This document shows positions 56,376-64,000 of a stretch of 64,000 bases of DNA, one piece after another. Every line of letters begins with the position of its first letter. The first letter of the stretch is position 1. This stretch comes from Anaspis maculata (Eukaryota > Arthropoda > Insecta > Coleoptera > Scraptiidae): the NCBI GenBank assembly GCA_949128115.1, contig OX421967.1, positions 22,398,635 through 22,462,634 on the forward strand, written 5' to 3'. The notes under the pieces are model-generated. The model was not told the origin of the DNA. It saw only the letters and a program-made list of their open reading frames with translations, and searched no databases. Both the position numbers and the translations under genes were made by a program.

Positions 56376-57250
56376 TCAATCGATTTGGTGAAGAAAAAAA
56401 ATAGAACAACACGTTTCTGCGTCGATTACCGAAAGCTCAATGACGTTATCAAGAAAGATTCTCACCCATTGTCAAGAATTGATAACACAATTGACGACGT
56501 GTTTGGAGCAAGCTGGTTTTCTGCGTTAGATCTACAGAGCGGCTACTGGCAAGTGGACATGGACCCGGAAGACAAGGAAAAGACAGCTTTTGTTTCGTGT
56601 GCTGGACTTTAAAGTCATGCCGTTCGGTTTATGCACTTCCCCGGCAACCTCCAAGAGGTTGAGGAGGAGGAAAACTGCTCTGGTGTACTTGGACGATTTT
56701 ATTGTTCATGGCAAGACTTCTCACAGAATAGACTGACTCCAGCAAGTTTTCTGGAGATTAAAAGAGGCAGGCTACCTAATCCCCAATCATAAGAAATGTC
56801 ACCTATTCCAAAGAAAAGTGGAGTATCTGGGTCACGTGATATCAAAAGGTGGTTTTCAAACAGACGAAAACAAAATTCAAGCTGTAAAGACTGGAAGACG
56901 CCAGGGAACCTTCGAGAGGTTAAGAGTTCCCTTGGGTCATGCAGCTATTACCGCAAGTTTGTAAAAGGATACTCCCAAATCCCTTGACCTCTCCACCGCC
57001 TTACAGAAGCCAACAAAGTCTTCAGATGGACTGAGGAATGCCAACATTTATTCGAAAACTTGGAAAGTGCTCTGATTACGAGTACTGGATTAGCAATTCC
57101 TCGAGATAAAGGTACTTTCATCCTGGACACAGACTGCAGTAGAGAAGTGATGGGCGTTGTGCTGTGCAAGATGGACAAGAGAAGGTTCTGGCCTACTACA
57201 GCAGCACGTTGAACAAACCGGAACAAAACTATTGTGTAACAAGAAGAGAG
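56376..57250 (+). pseudogene. Ty3/Gypsy pol pseudogene, part 1 (RT to start of RNase H)
   Basis: Encodes TRFCVDYRKLNDVIKKDSHP then LSRIDNTIDD, FSALDLQSGYWQVDM (motif A), KEKTAFVSCAGL, a stop caused by a small deletion, FKVMPFGLC.SPATSKRL and, after a deletion, ALVYLDDFIVHGK (YLDD intact). Then come KKCHLFQRKVEYLGHVISKG, YYRKFVKGYSQIP and a stop, KVFRWTEECQHLF, TFILDTDCS (RNase H Asp), and KMQDGQEKVLAYYSSTLNKP. At least three frameshifts or stops separate these blocks. At 57250 the RNase H domain is cut by a LINE insertion and resumes at 59256. Same family as the minus-strand copy at 49276-50210. Confidence 0.9.
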
Positions 57251-59086
57251 CAGAAAGGAGAGAGAGAAAAGAAAATTGCAGAGAAAAAACTGAACATCAA
57301 TAACGGTAGATTAGAAAGAACTAACAATATTGCTAGGGAGAGTTGGCGAATAATACACGGCGAAAGAAAACATGCTAATGGGACCTGTCCTGAGCGTCTA
57401 GTCACGACTGAGAATCTTGTTTTAGATAAAGTAGAGGACATTGCCAATTATTTTAACAAATGCTTCAGCTCCTCCTCCGGTCCCTCAGATAAACTAAAAC
57501 CGAATTTTAAAATTACGAAAAACGTACAAAGTTTCTACTTAAATCCAACTACGCCGCAGGAGATTTTTGAGATCACGAACAAAACTACATCTAAACCAAC
57601 TGCCGGAATGGATGGGATTGACGGAAGGGTTTTGAAGGCGGTGGCGGATTTAGTATGCTATCCGATTTCATTTCTTATCAATAAGTCTTTTACCTCTGGT
57701 GAATATCCGTCTTCCCTGAAACAATCTAAATCCATCCCGGTTTTTAAGAAAGGTTCAAAGGAAGTAGTGACTAACTATCGAAACATTGCCTTGCAGAATC
57801 AGATCGCCAAGATTTTTGAATCATGCTACAACAATCGATTGTACGATTTCTTTATAAAAAATAAGCTATTTTCTCCATGTCAGCATGGATTCATGAAGAA
57901 TAAGTCGACTTGTAGTGCCATGGCTGAATTAATTAATTTCATCTACGACTCACTCAATTGTAAACAGCACCCGATGGCTTTATTTTTTGATCTCTCGAAA
58001 GCGTTCGATTCGGTAGATCACGAGGTTCTAATGGATAAGTTGTATGCATGGGGTATCCGCGGTGTGGCCAGTGACTGGATACGTTCCTACCTTAGTGATA
58101 GGACTCAGTGCGTTGTTTTGGATGGTGTTACTTCGAGTCCATTACCGGTGAATAGGGGCGTACCTCAGGGCTCGATATTGGGACCTATACTTTTCATAGT
58201 TTTTATTAATGATCTGCCCAACTTTTGTGTAGTTCCGGATAAGAGCCTGATTTATGCGGATGATACAAATTTTCTGCTTCGGCATTCCGACTTGTCAGTG
58301 GTAGCGGATCGTGCCTCCCGGTCGGCTGAGGAGCTGGAGGAGTGGTGCAGGGACAATGGCTTATCGTTGAACATCAGTAAGACGCTTCTTATGCGGTTCA
58401 TGACAAAGAACGGGTCCTGCGATCGGTCTGTACTTGTTAGGCTTGGTGGACGGTCGGTTGAGCAAGCATCTTACGCTAAGTTTTTGGGCGTGGTGTTTGA
58501 TCAGAAATTGACATTCCAGCATCACGTAAACGAAGTAGCTAGCAAACTTAGCAGAAACGCTTTTTTGATGAGACAGATTCGTGACACGGTCTCCCCCCGA
58601 GTTCTCCGATTGGCCTACTTCGGTCTGATTCAGTCAGTTATGTCATACGGCCTGATAGTTTGGGGCTCCTCTTCGCACCTTGACACGGTATTTGTTGTCC
58701 AGAAGAGGGTGCTGAGGTGTATGGGAGGCGTTGGTCCACGTACTTCGTGCAGAGATTTATTTTCAAAATTCAAAATTTTAACCTTACCATCTCTATATAT
58801 TTATCAGATCGTATTGAACGTTAAGAAGCTCAAATCTACATTGCCAAGTAGAGGCGACAAGCATGTCTATAGGACGAGAGGTGGTTCCTCCCTTGACCTT
58901 CCCTATTCACGACTGGGACTCGGTCAGAACAGTCACATGTATCAAGGAATTAAGTGTTTTAATAAGTTCCTGCAATTGACAAGTGATGTAACTAGTGATT
59001 GCAATTATGCAGCTTTCAAACGGAGCTTGTATGACTTTTTAGTTGACAAGGCTTTTTACTCTGTTGGGGAATTTCTCGAGCTATGA
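57164..59086 (+). CDS. Chimeric ORF: Gypsy RNase H start fused to non-LTR reverse transcriptase
   Basis: A 640-codon open frame. Residues 1-29 (MQDGQEKVLAYYSSTLNKPE and the next nine) are Gypsy RNase H; from residue 30 (base 57251) it is LINE ORF2. Residues ~30-145 are the linker that precedes RT in non-LTR elements. RT motifs follow: IPVFKKGSKE 191-200, QHGFMKNKST 240-249, FFDLSKAFDSVDH with palm Asp 276, GVPQGSILGP 332-341, YADD 364-367 and FLGVVFDQKLTF near 440-451. A C-terminal domain continues to the stop at 59084-59086. No apurinic endonuclease domain is present, because the insertion is 5'-truncated; full LINE ORF2 proteins are usually 900-1200 residues. All catalytic RT residues that can be seen are intact. 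The Jockey/CR1-like look is a guess. The ATG used belongs to Gypsy, so expression of the fusion is doubtful. Confidence 0.85.
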   Translation: MQDGQEKVLAYYSSTLNKPEQNYCVTRREQKGEREKKIAEKKLNINNGRLERTNNIARESWRIIHGERKHANGTCPERLVTTENLVLDKVEDIANYFNKCFSSSSGPSDKLKPNFKITKNVQSFYLNPTTPQEIFEITNKTTSKPTAGMDGIDGRVLKAVADLVCYPISFLINKSFTSGEYPSSLKQSKSIPVFKKGSKEVVTNYRNIALQNQIAKIFESCYNNRLYDFFIKNKLFSPCQHGFMKNKSTCSAMAELINFIYDSLNCKQHPMALFFDLSKAFDSVDHEVLMDKLYAWGIRGVASDWIRSYLSDRTQCVVLDGVTSSPLPVNRGVPQGSILGPILFIVFINDLPNFCVVPDKSLIYADDTNFLLRHSDLSVVADRASRSAEELEEWCRDNGLSLNISKTLLMRFMTKNGSCDRSVLVRLGGRSVEQASYAKFLGVVFDQKLTFQHHVNEVASKLSRNAFLMRQIRDTVSPRVLRLAYFGLIQSVMSYGLIVWGSSSHLDTVFVVQKRVLRCMGGVGPRTSCRDLFSKFKILTLPSLYIYQIVLNVKKLKSTLPSRGDKHVYRTRGGSSLDLPYSRLGLGQNSHMYQGIKCFNKFLQLTSDVTSDCNYAAFKRSLYDFLVDKAFYSVGEFLEL

Positions 59087-59255
59087 TTTTATTGTTCCTT
59101 ATTTGTTAATTTATTACTCACCTACCCACTTTCTCCCTTATCTTTAGATTTAGTGTTTGGACATGTCCTATATTTTATTTATGAGTGAAATATCAATCTT
59201 TATATTTTATTTACACTTCTGTAAAATCACGGACGAAAATAAATATTATTATTAT
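57251..59255 (+). mobile_element. 5'-truncated LINE inserted in Gypsy RNase H
   Basis: The Gypsy sequence AACAAGAAGAGAG|CTACTTGCAGTCG is known uninterrupted from the minus-strand copy near 49627. Here 2005 bp intervene, bounded by AGAG at 57247-57250 and 59256-59259. The 3' end is AAAATAAATATTATTATTAT, an AT-rich short-repeat tail as left by target-primed reverse transcription. The 3' untranslated part is about 170 bp (59087-59255). The open RT frame and neat junctions indicate a fairly young insertion. Confidence 0.88.
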
Positions 59256-59450
59256 AGAGCTACTTGCAGTCGTGAAATCCATCGAGCACTACCATGCATA
59301 CCTGTACGGCCGAAGATTTTTCCTGAGGACTGATCATGGTACGATGAAATAGTTATCAAACTAAACTATCAGTTCAAACTCCGAAGGGACAAGTGACTCG
59401 ATGGATCGAAAGGCTACAATTTTGAAAGTTGAGCAAACAAAAATTCATCT
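59256..59450 (+). pseudogene. Ty3/Gypsy RNase H, part 2 (after the LINE)
   Basis: Continues with ELLAVVKSIEHYHAYLYGRR, FFLRTDHGTMK then a stop, and a frameshifted WIERLQF-like end, parallel to the minus-strand copy. After about 59450 no integrase or LTR can be recognised. Confidence 0.85.
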
Positions 59451-61009
59451 AAAATATGAGACCGAGTAGTTTAGCTCACTTGACTAAGAGTTTCTTCAAA
59501 TACCTGATAATCAAGTACAAAGCTTACCATACTTCAGCCTTAGTTCCAGAGTCTGGAATATGGGACGTACCTGGAACAAAAGGTCTACATTAAATTTTGA
59601 TTATTAACAGCAGAATGTGAGCAACAACATAATTAATAATAAAACCTCAGGAGGAAAGAAGAACAAAGAAGAAAGGTCCGTTGTAAAAAGTGTGGCCATG
59701 GATATGTCATATCCGACATTTTTGTACGCCATCAATTCAAATCACGTTATCAGTAAAATTGATTATTGCTATGTCAATAATTAGACAAACCGTCAATTTC
59801 TGCTGTCTAAGTTCAAGAAAAGAAAAAAAAAAGCAACCTACAAGCGAGCCTACACTGAATTATCGGAAAAAAGTTAAGAATTCTATGAGGAACCGATATT
59901 TCAAATTAAGATTGTGGCTACGGTTACGGTAACTTCATTTTTTCTCACACTCTTATCGGAAACACATCACAATCGCTTCTATAGACGTTTTAAGTACTGA
60001 AAAATGATCTTTTCATGAAAAAAATTAAGAGATTTTGCAGGATCGGATCTGCTCCCCGCTCGACACACGCTTGGCGGCATTTGCAATAGATGCAGTCGCA
60101 TCTCGCGTCTTTTTCCATCAAGCCACCAAGGTATTTCCTCGCCCGGGCTAAAACTGTCTCTTATAAATGATACATACAATTTCTTCTTTCCTTCAAAGAG
60201 GAAAGTTCCGTTTTATTCATCAGCAGGTGTAGGAGGCTTTTAAAAATCATATCGGCTACTTGTTGAAATAATATGAGAAATGCGTCGCTAGCTCCCCGTC
60301 TATTATATCCTTCCAGAAAAAAAATACACCCGATGAAGTTGGTAGAGCTTTGAAAGGCAACGTGTTTCAAAATTAGATTCTCTCCCAATAATCCCAATGT
60401 TTCAGGACCTTTCCTATTAGCACAAGCTCATAAACTATGAGAACGAATCGATAGGGGTCGGTCCTCTGCACACACTCTTGACCGTACGCAATATTTCCCA
60501 TAATTAATAAATTCCGCAGCCAATTCTGACCCATTTCCCAGGCATCAGGCGGATATTGGCCGACCGGAAATGGCAATTTCCCCAACTATAATGCTGCCTC
60601 TTACACGCACCCCGGTTCAAGATGGTGGGCGGGCGAAAAGACAGCGGGCCAGAGGAAAATAAAACGAGAGAAGAAAACTTTGCGAGAAAACTACGCGAGT
60701 ATGGGAAAGAAAAGCACAAGAACGGCGCACAGATCGTCGCTGGCATCAAGGAGGCCGATAAAAATAAAACCTGAATGTTCGCTGCATTTCCGGAAACCGC
60801 CGACTTGACATCATGGCCTCCCGTGATTGTCTCCGTGCACGGCCGCGTTCACCTCTTATCTGAATGCTGAGATAACCTGAGAACACTGTAACTATACGAA
60901 GTTCACAGGCTTTTTTTTGACACAATTCGTTTTTCATTTGGGTACAGTTGTTCTTGATGATCAAAATGGGAAATATAATAAATCAGAGCTGTACATGCTG
61001 TTACATTTC
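59451..61009. other. Unassigned DNA, no gene seen
   Basis: No domain or repeat recognised. Minus-strand ORFs at 60161-60964 are short, overlap each other and have no features. Confidence 0.4.
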
Positions 61010-63090
61010 TGCGGGATCTCTAGGGACTCCCAAAGATCGGTTTTGGATTTATAGGGATCTCTGAATTTTACTACGGAATTTGTAGGGATCCCTAAAGATA
61101 TTTACAAAGTTTCTAGGGATTTCCAATGATTTATACGGAGTAACTAGGGATTTCCAAGGGTTTCTGAAAATGTGTAGGGAGTTTTGAGATTGAAGATGTG
61201 TACGTTATCTCAATTGTGTTCAAGATTTCTACGACAGAATAAAGATTTGTATGAAATTGCCAGGATCATCAAGATTTCTATGGAATTTTTAAAGACTTCC
61301 AGAGATCTCCAGAAATATCTACAAAAATTTCGAAGAAAATCAAGAACTTTTAGGGGGTTTTAAAAATATCTTCAAGATTCTCCGGGATTTATGAAGATTT
61401 TCACGGTTTATCAAAGATTTATGAATGTTTATACAAGATTTTTGAAGGCTTGAACTTTCCTCTTTCGACTCAATTTATTTTCAAGAATCTAGGAATATCT
61501 GAAGATTTCTATGAGATTTTTTGAAGGTCTCTAGAATATTTCTAGGGATTTTTAAAGATTTCTGCGGGATCTCCAGGGACTCTTGATGATTTATATAAGA
61601 TTTCTGAAAATTGCTTGGTACTTCTGAAAATCTCCATTGATTTTTGCAGATTTCATGGGATTTCCAAGATATTTCTGGAAGATCAAGATTTTGAAGGGAT
61701 TTCTTGAGATTTTTGAAAACGCCCAAACATTTCTATGGATGTCTCAAGGTTTCTACGGGATTTCTGAGGAATTTTACAAGATGTTTGAGGAATTTGAAGG
61801 CATTTCTAAAGATTCCTTCATGATTCCCAAAGATCTTAACGAGATTTGAGGATTCCTGTGGAAATTTCTAGGGATTTCCAAGGGAAATCTAAGTATCCCT
61901 AAAGATTTGTTCAAAATTTCTTGAGAGTTTGAATGTCCAAGGATTTCTAGAGATTTCTACAAGGTTTTCAGAGTTTTCTGAAGATTGTTACGGAGATTCT
62001 AGAGATTTCCAAGGATTTATGAGAATATCAGTTCTGGGATTGGAGATTCATAGATCTATGAGCCAGGGTGAAGATTTGTATGGAATGCTAATGTTTTCAT
62101 AACATATCTATTTTGGAGATTTCTGAAGGATTCTACAAGATTTTTGAGAATTTCCAAAGATTTTTATGGAGTTACAGAGGATTTCTGAATATTCTTCATG
62201 GGATTTCTGGGAATTTATAGGGAGTTTTGAAAATTTCTATAGGATTTCTGGAAATTTGTCTTCGATTTCTAGGAATTCCTGAATATTTCCGGAAGATTTT
62301 CAAAGAATTCTGAAAATTTCTAAAAAAATTCGTTTGGTTTTTAAAAATTGTTAGAGATTTAGATTTCCCAAGATTTGAACAAAAATTCGAGAAATTCGAG
62401 AAATTCATGAAGATTTTTGAAGATTTCTACAGGACTTCCAGAGATTCATGATAATTCATACAGAAGAAATTCTAAACATTTGTATGTGATATCTAGAAAT
62501 TTCTAAAGATTTCTACCAGATTTCGAAAAACTTCTGGAGATCTAAAGTTTTCAACATCTACGGGATTGAAATTGGAAGGGATTCCTACGAAAATTCGAAG
62601 AATTTCTCACGGTCTCTACGGTATTACTTTCAAAATTTCCGGAGGATTTCTGGAGATTTTAGAATTTTCTACGAGATTTCTGAGGGTTTTTAAGAATTTT
62701 TAGGGATATCTACGGGATTTTCAAGAATTTCTAGGGATTAACACAGGATTACTGAGGATTCTTGTGAGAATTTTTCGAGAATTTTGGAAAATTTTCACGG
62801 GATCTTGAAAACTCGTATGGATGTCTAAAAATGTTCTGACAATTTCTATGGATCTTTGGCGATTTCTACGGGATTTCCGAGAGTTTTTAGAAGATTTTTA
62901 AGGTGTTTCTGAAGATTTTTGAGGATTCTCAAAAATGCCTATGCATTTCTCAAAATTTCTGCGGGATTTCTAGAGACTTTGAAAGATAACGTGATTTTTG
63001 AAGAACTGCCCAGGATTTTTGAAGATTTCTGTGTGATTCCTCAAAGTATTCATGAGATTTCTAGAAATTCTTAGCTCTCGAGGCCAGAAA
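61010..63090 (+). repeat. Degenerate short-period satellite (GGATTTCT-rich), ~2.1 kb
   Basis: The plus strand consists almost entirely of words such as GGGATTTCT, AGATTTCTA, GGATTTCCAA and GAAGATTTTTGA spaced roughly 12-15 bases apart, without a stable unit. The bias is strand-specific: G-A-T3-C on plus throughout. Peptides read from it are repeats of short Phe/Ile/Glu/Lys words, so ORFs such as 61637-61849 (plus), 61481-61726 and 62196-62408 (minus) are artefacts. Edges are sharp to within about 50 bp. Confidence 0.82.
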
Positions 63091-63306
63091 ATATGATTGT
63101 TGAAAAAAATGACATAATACCCACGAGTGACAGTTTTTTTGTACAAGAAATAATTTCAGATCTATAAATGACTTCTTGATTGGCATCAGAAGTTCCGCTG
63201 GTAATTGAGCAGAGATATCAATAACCTACTCGTATTTTCATAAGCTATAACAGCTGTATTGGGCATAAATTTCAATAAATACATAAATGACAGTCCAAGT
63301 TGTAAC

Positions 63307-63507
63307 TTAACTGGAATTCACATTTTTATTAATTACACGTAATTCCACATCACCAGCCTTAACTGGTACCGATTTGTCAAAGTCAACATGTCTAATTAAG
63401 ACAAAATTATTTTTATAACAAGCAAATAGATATATACATAAATCAATTGCATGTCGATGGCAATTCCGCCGGAAATTTTTCTCAACTGTCAATACTGTCA
63501 ATGTCAA
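63307..63507 (-). CDS. Hypothetical ORF, divergent from 63634
   Basis: A 66-codon frame whose C-terminal half (NNFVLIRHVDFDKSVPVKAG then DVELRVINKNVNSS) has ordinary protein-like composition, unlike the artefact ORFs nearby. A possible polyadenylation word is not obvious within 100 bp beyond the stop. It lies 126 bp from the start of the plus-strand ORF at 63634, leaving a short shared upstream region. No family recognised; a chance ORF is quite possible. Confidence 0.2.
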   Translation of the reverse strand: MTLTVLTVEKNFRRNCHRHAIDLCIYLFACYKNNFVLIRHVDFDKSVPVKAGDVELRVINKNVNSS

Positions 63508-63633
63508 ACAATATGCTCACCTGTCGTTTTTATTTTCAATAAATAACAATTTTCTTTATCACACATCATGTTATTCCACCTAACCGAACCATACCAAGAA
63601 GTTTATAAGTAATTTCGTTTATTCTTATGGAGA

Positions 63634-63963
63634 ATGTCAACTACACAGTGTATTATTTCAACACTGAAGCAGGCATACCAAGCTAATCTTAGCAGCGACC
63701 CAACGTCCCTAGATTACATAGCTCCGACCTTCACGTTGCCTAATGACGAGAAGGTGAACGAATCGTTCTATTACGAAAAACTTGGCAACAGAAATACACC
63801 AGTTTGCTTGCCCGAACGAATAGATTATGAACCGCATATAAGAGCCCCCCTACGCGGCTCTTTACTTGAATATTTTTCATCCCCAACTTGTTCCTGGAGC
63901 AAACTTGCTATCTTTACCTCTTTACCTCTTTTATTGTGCACCCTCCGGGGTTGGCTAAAGTGA
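63634..63963 (+). CDS. Hypothetical ORF, possible gene exon at window edge
   Basis: A 109-codon frame beginning MSTTQCIISTLKQAYQ. Composition is protein-like: a polar N-terminal part of about 85 residues with acidic/aromatic stretches (SLDYIAPTFTLPNDEKVNES, then FYYEKL), followed by a hydrophobic segment near residues 91-106 (LAIFTSLPLLLCTL) that could span a membrane, and a stop after GWLK. An upstream out-of-frame ATG lies at 63629. No domain is recognised and no RT-type motif is present. It could be a real first exon or short gene, or chance; the window ends 37 bp after the stop. Confidence 0.3.
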   Translation: MSTTQCIISTLKQAYQANLSSDPTSLDYIAPTFTLPNDEKVNESFYYEKLGNRNTPVCLPERIDYEPHIRAPLRGSLLEYFSSPTCSWSKLAIFTSLPLLLCTLRGWLK

Positions 63964-64000
63964 AGATCATTTCACTAAATCGCTGACAATGCCTGGAATA

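Noticed and set aside
61481..62408. Several ORFs inside the right-hand satellite
   Set aside because: Repetitive Phe/Ile/Lys/Glu peptides produced by the GGATTTCT repeat on either strand.

Overview
The window reads as transposon-rich, gene-poor arthropod (probably insect) nuclear DNA. There are no operons, no ribosome-binding-site-led ORFs and no rRNA or intact tRNA. What can be recognised is Ty3/Gypsy, BEL/Pao-like, non-LTR, hAT, TA-target inverted-repeat, Helitron-like and SINE-like sequence, mostly nested and decayed. The many GTAGGTACCTAC-type stretches recall hemipteran or lepidopteran genomes, but the species cannot be fixed from the sequence. No host gene can be stated with confidence; the best hint is a pair of short ORFs at the extreme right end.

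Layout. 1-12.5 kb: mostly unassigned DNA with an inverted repeat (0.8-1.4 kb), a broken Gypsy reverse transcriptase (RT) on the minus strand, a non-autonomous hAT-type element (2123-3218, 8-bp target duplication, ends made of CAAGAC hexamers) and a 350-bp hairpin element (5.8-6.1 kb). 12.5-19.3 kb: one large imperfect palindrome carrying a 1.6-kb insertion in its left arm, plus two same-orientation copies of a TA-flanked element (centre and right arm). Each copy holds a second TA-type foldback element, and one also holds a tRNA-like SINE insertion. 21.7-25.1 kb: a composite repeat (block A, array of ~120-bp monomers, block B ending in a GC hairpin) that recurs inverted and interrupted at 36.5-43.5 kb. 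25-31 kb: a 1.5-kb foldback element, several Gypsy RT remnants on both strands and a ~113-bp tandem repeat built from a piece of RT. 33.8-48.1 kb: TA-type foldback elements, two of which are split by long solo LTRs of one BEL/Pao-like family whose 3' part repeats primer-binding-site-like motifs. 49-59.5 kb: Gypsy material (Gag zinc-knuckle remnant, RT fragments, a minus-strand RT-RNase H pseudogene, a solo LTR with 4-bp target duplication, and an LTR followed by a plus-strand pol pseudogene). The pol RNase H region is split by a 5'-truncated LINE whose RT ORF is still open. 61.0-63.1 kb: a degenerate short-period satellite. 63.3-64.0 kb: two divergent ORFs of unknown function.

The best-preserved coding sequence is the LINE RT (57251-59086), which reads in frame with 29 codons of Gypsy RNase H. 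The layers allow relative dating: Gypsy fragments are the oldest, hAT and LINE copies sit inside them, foldback elements sit inside larger repeats, and BEL-like LTRs sit inside foldback elements. Identities and ends were judged by eye; repeat boundaries are approximate unless a target duplication is given.
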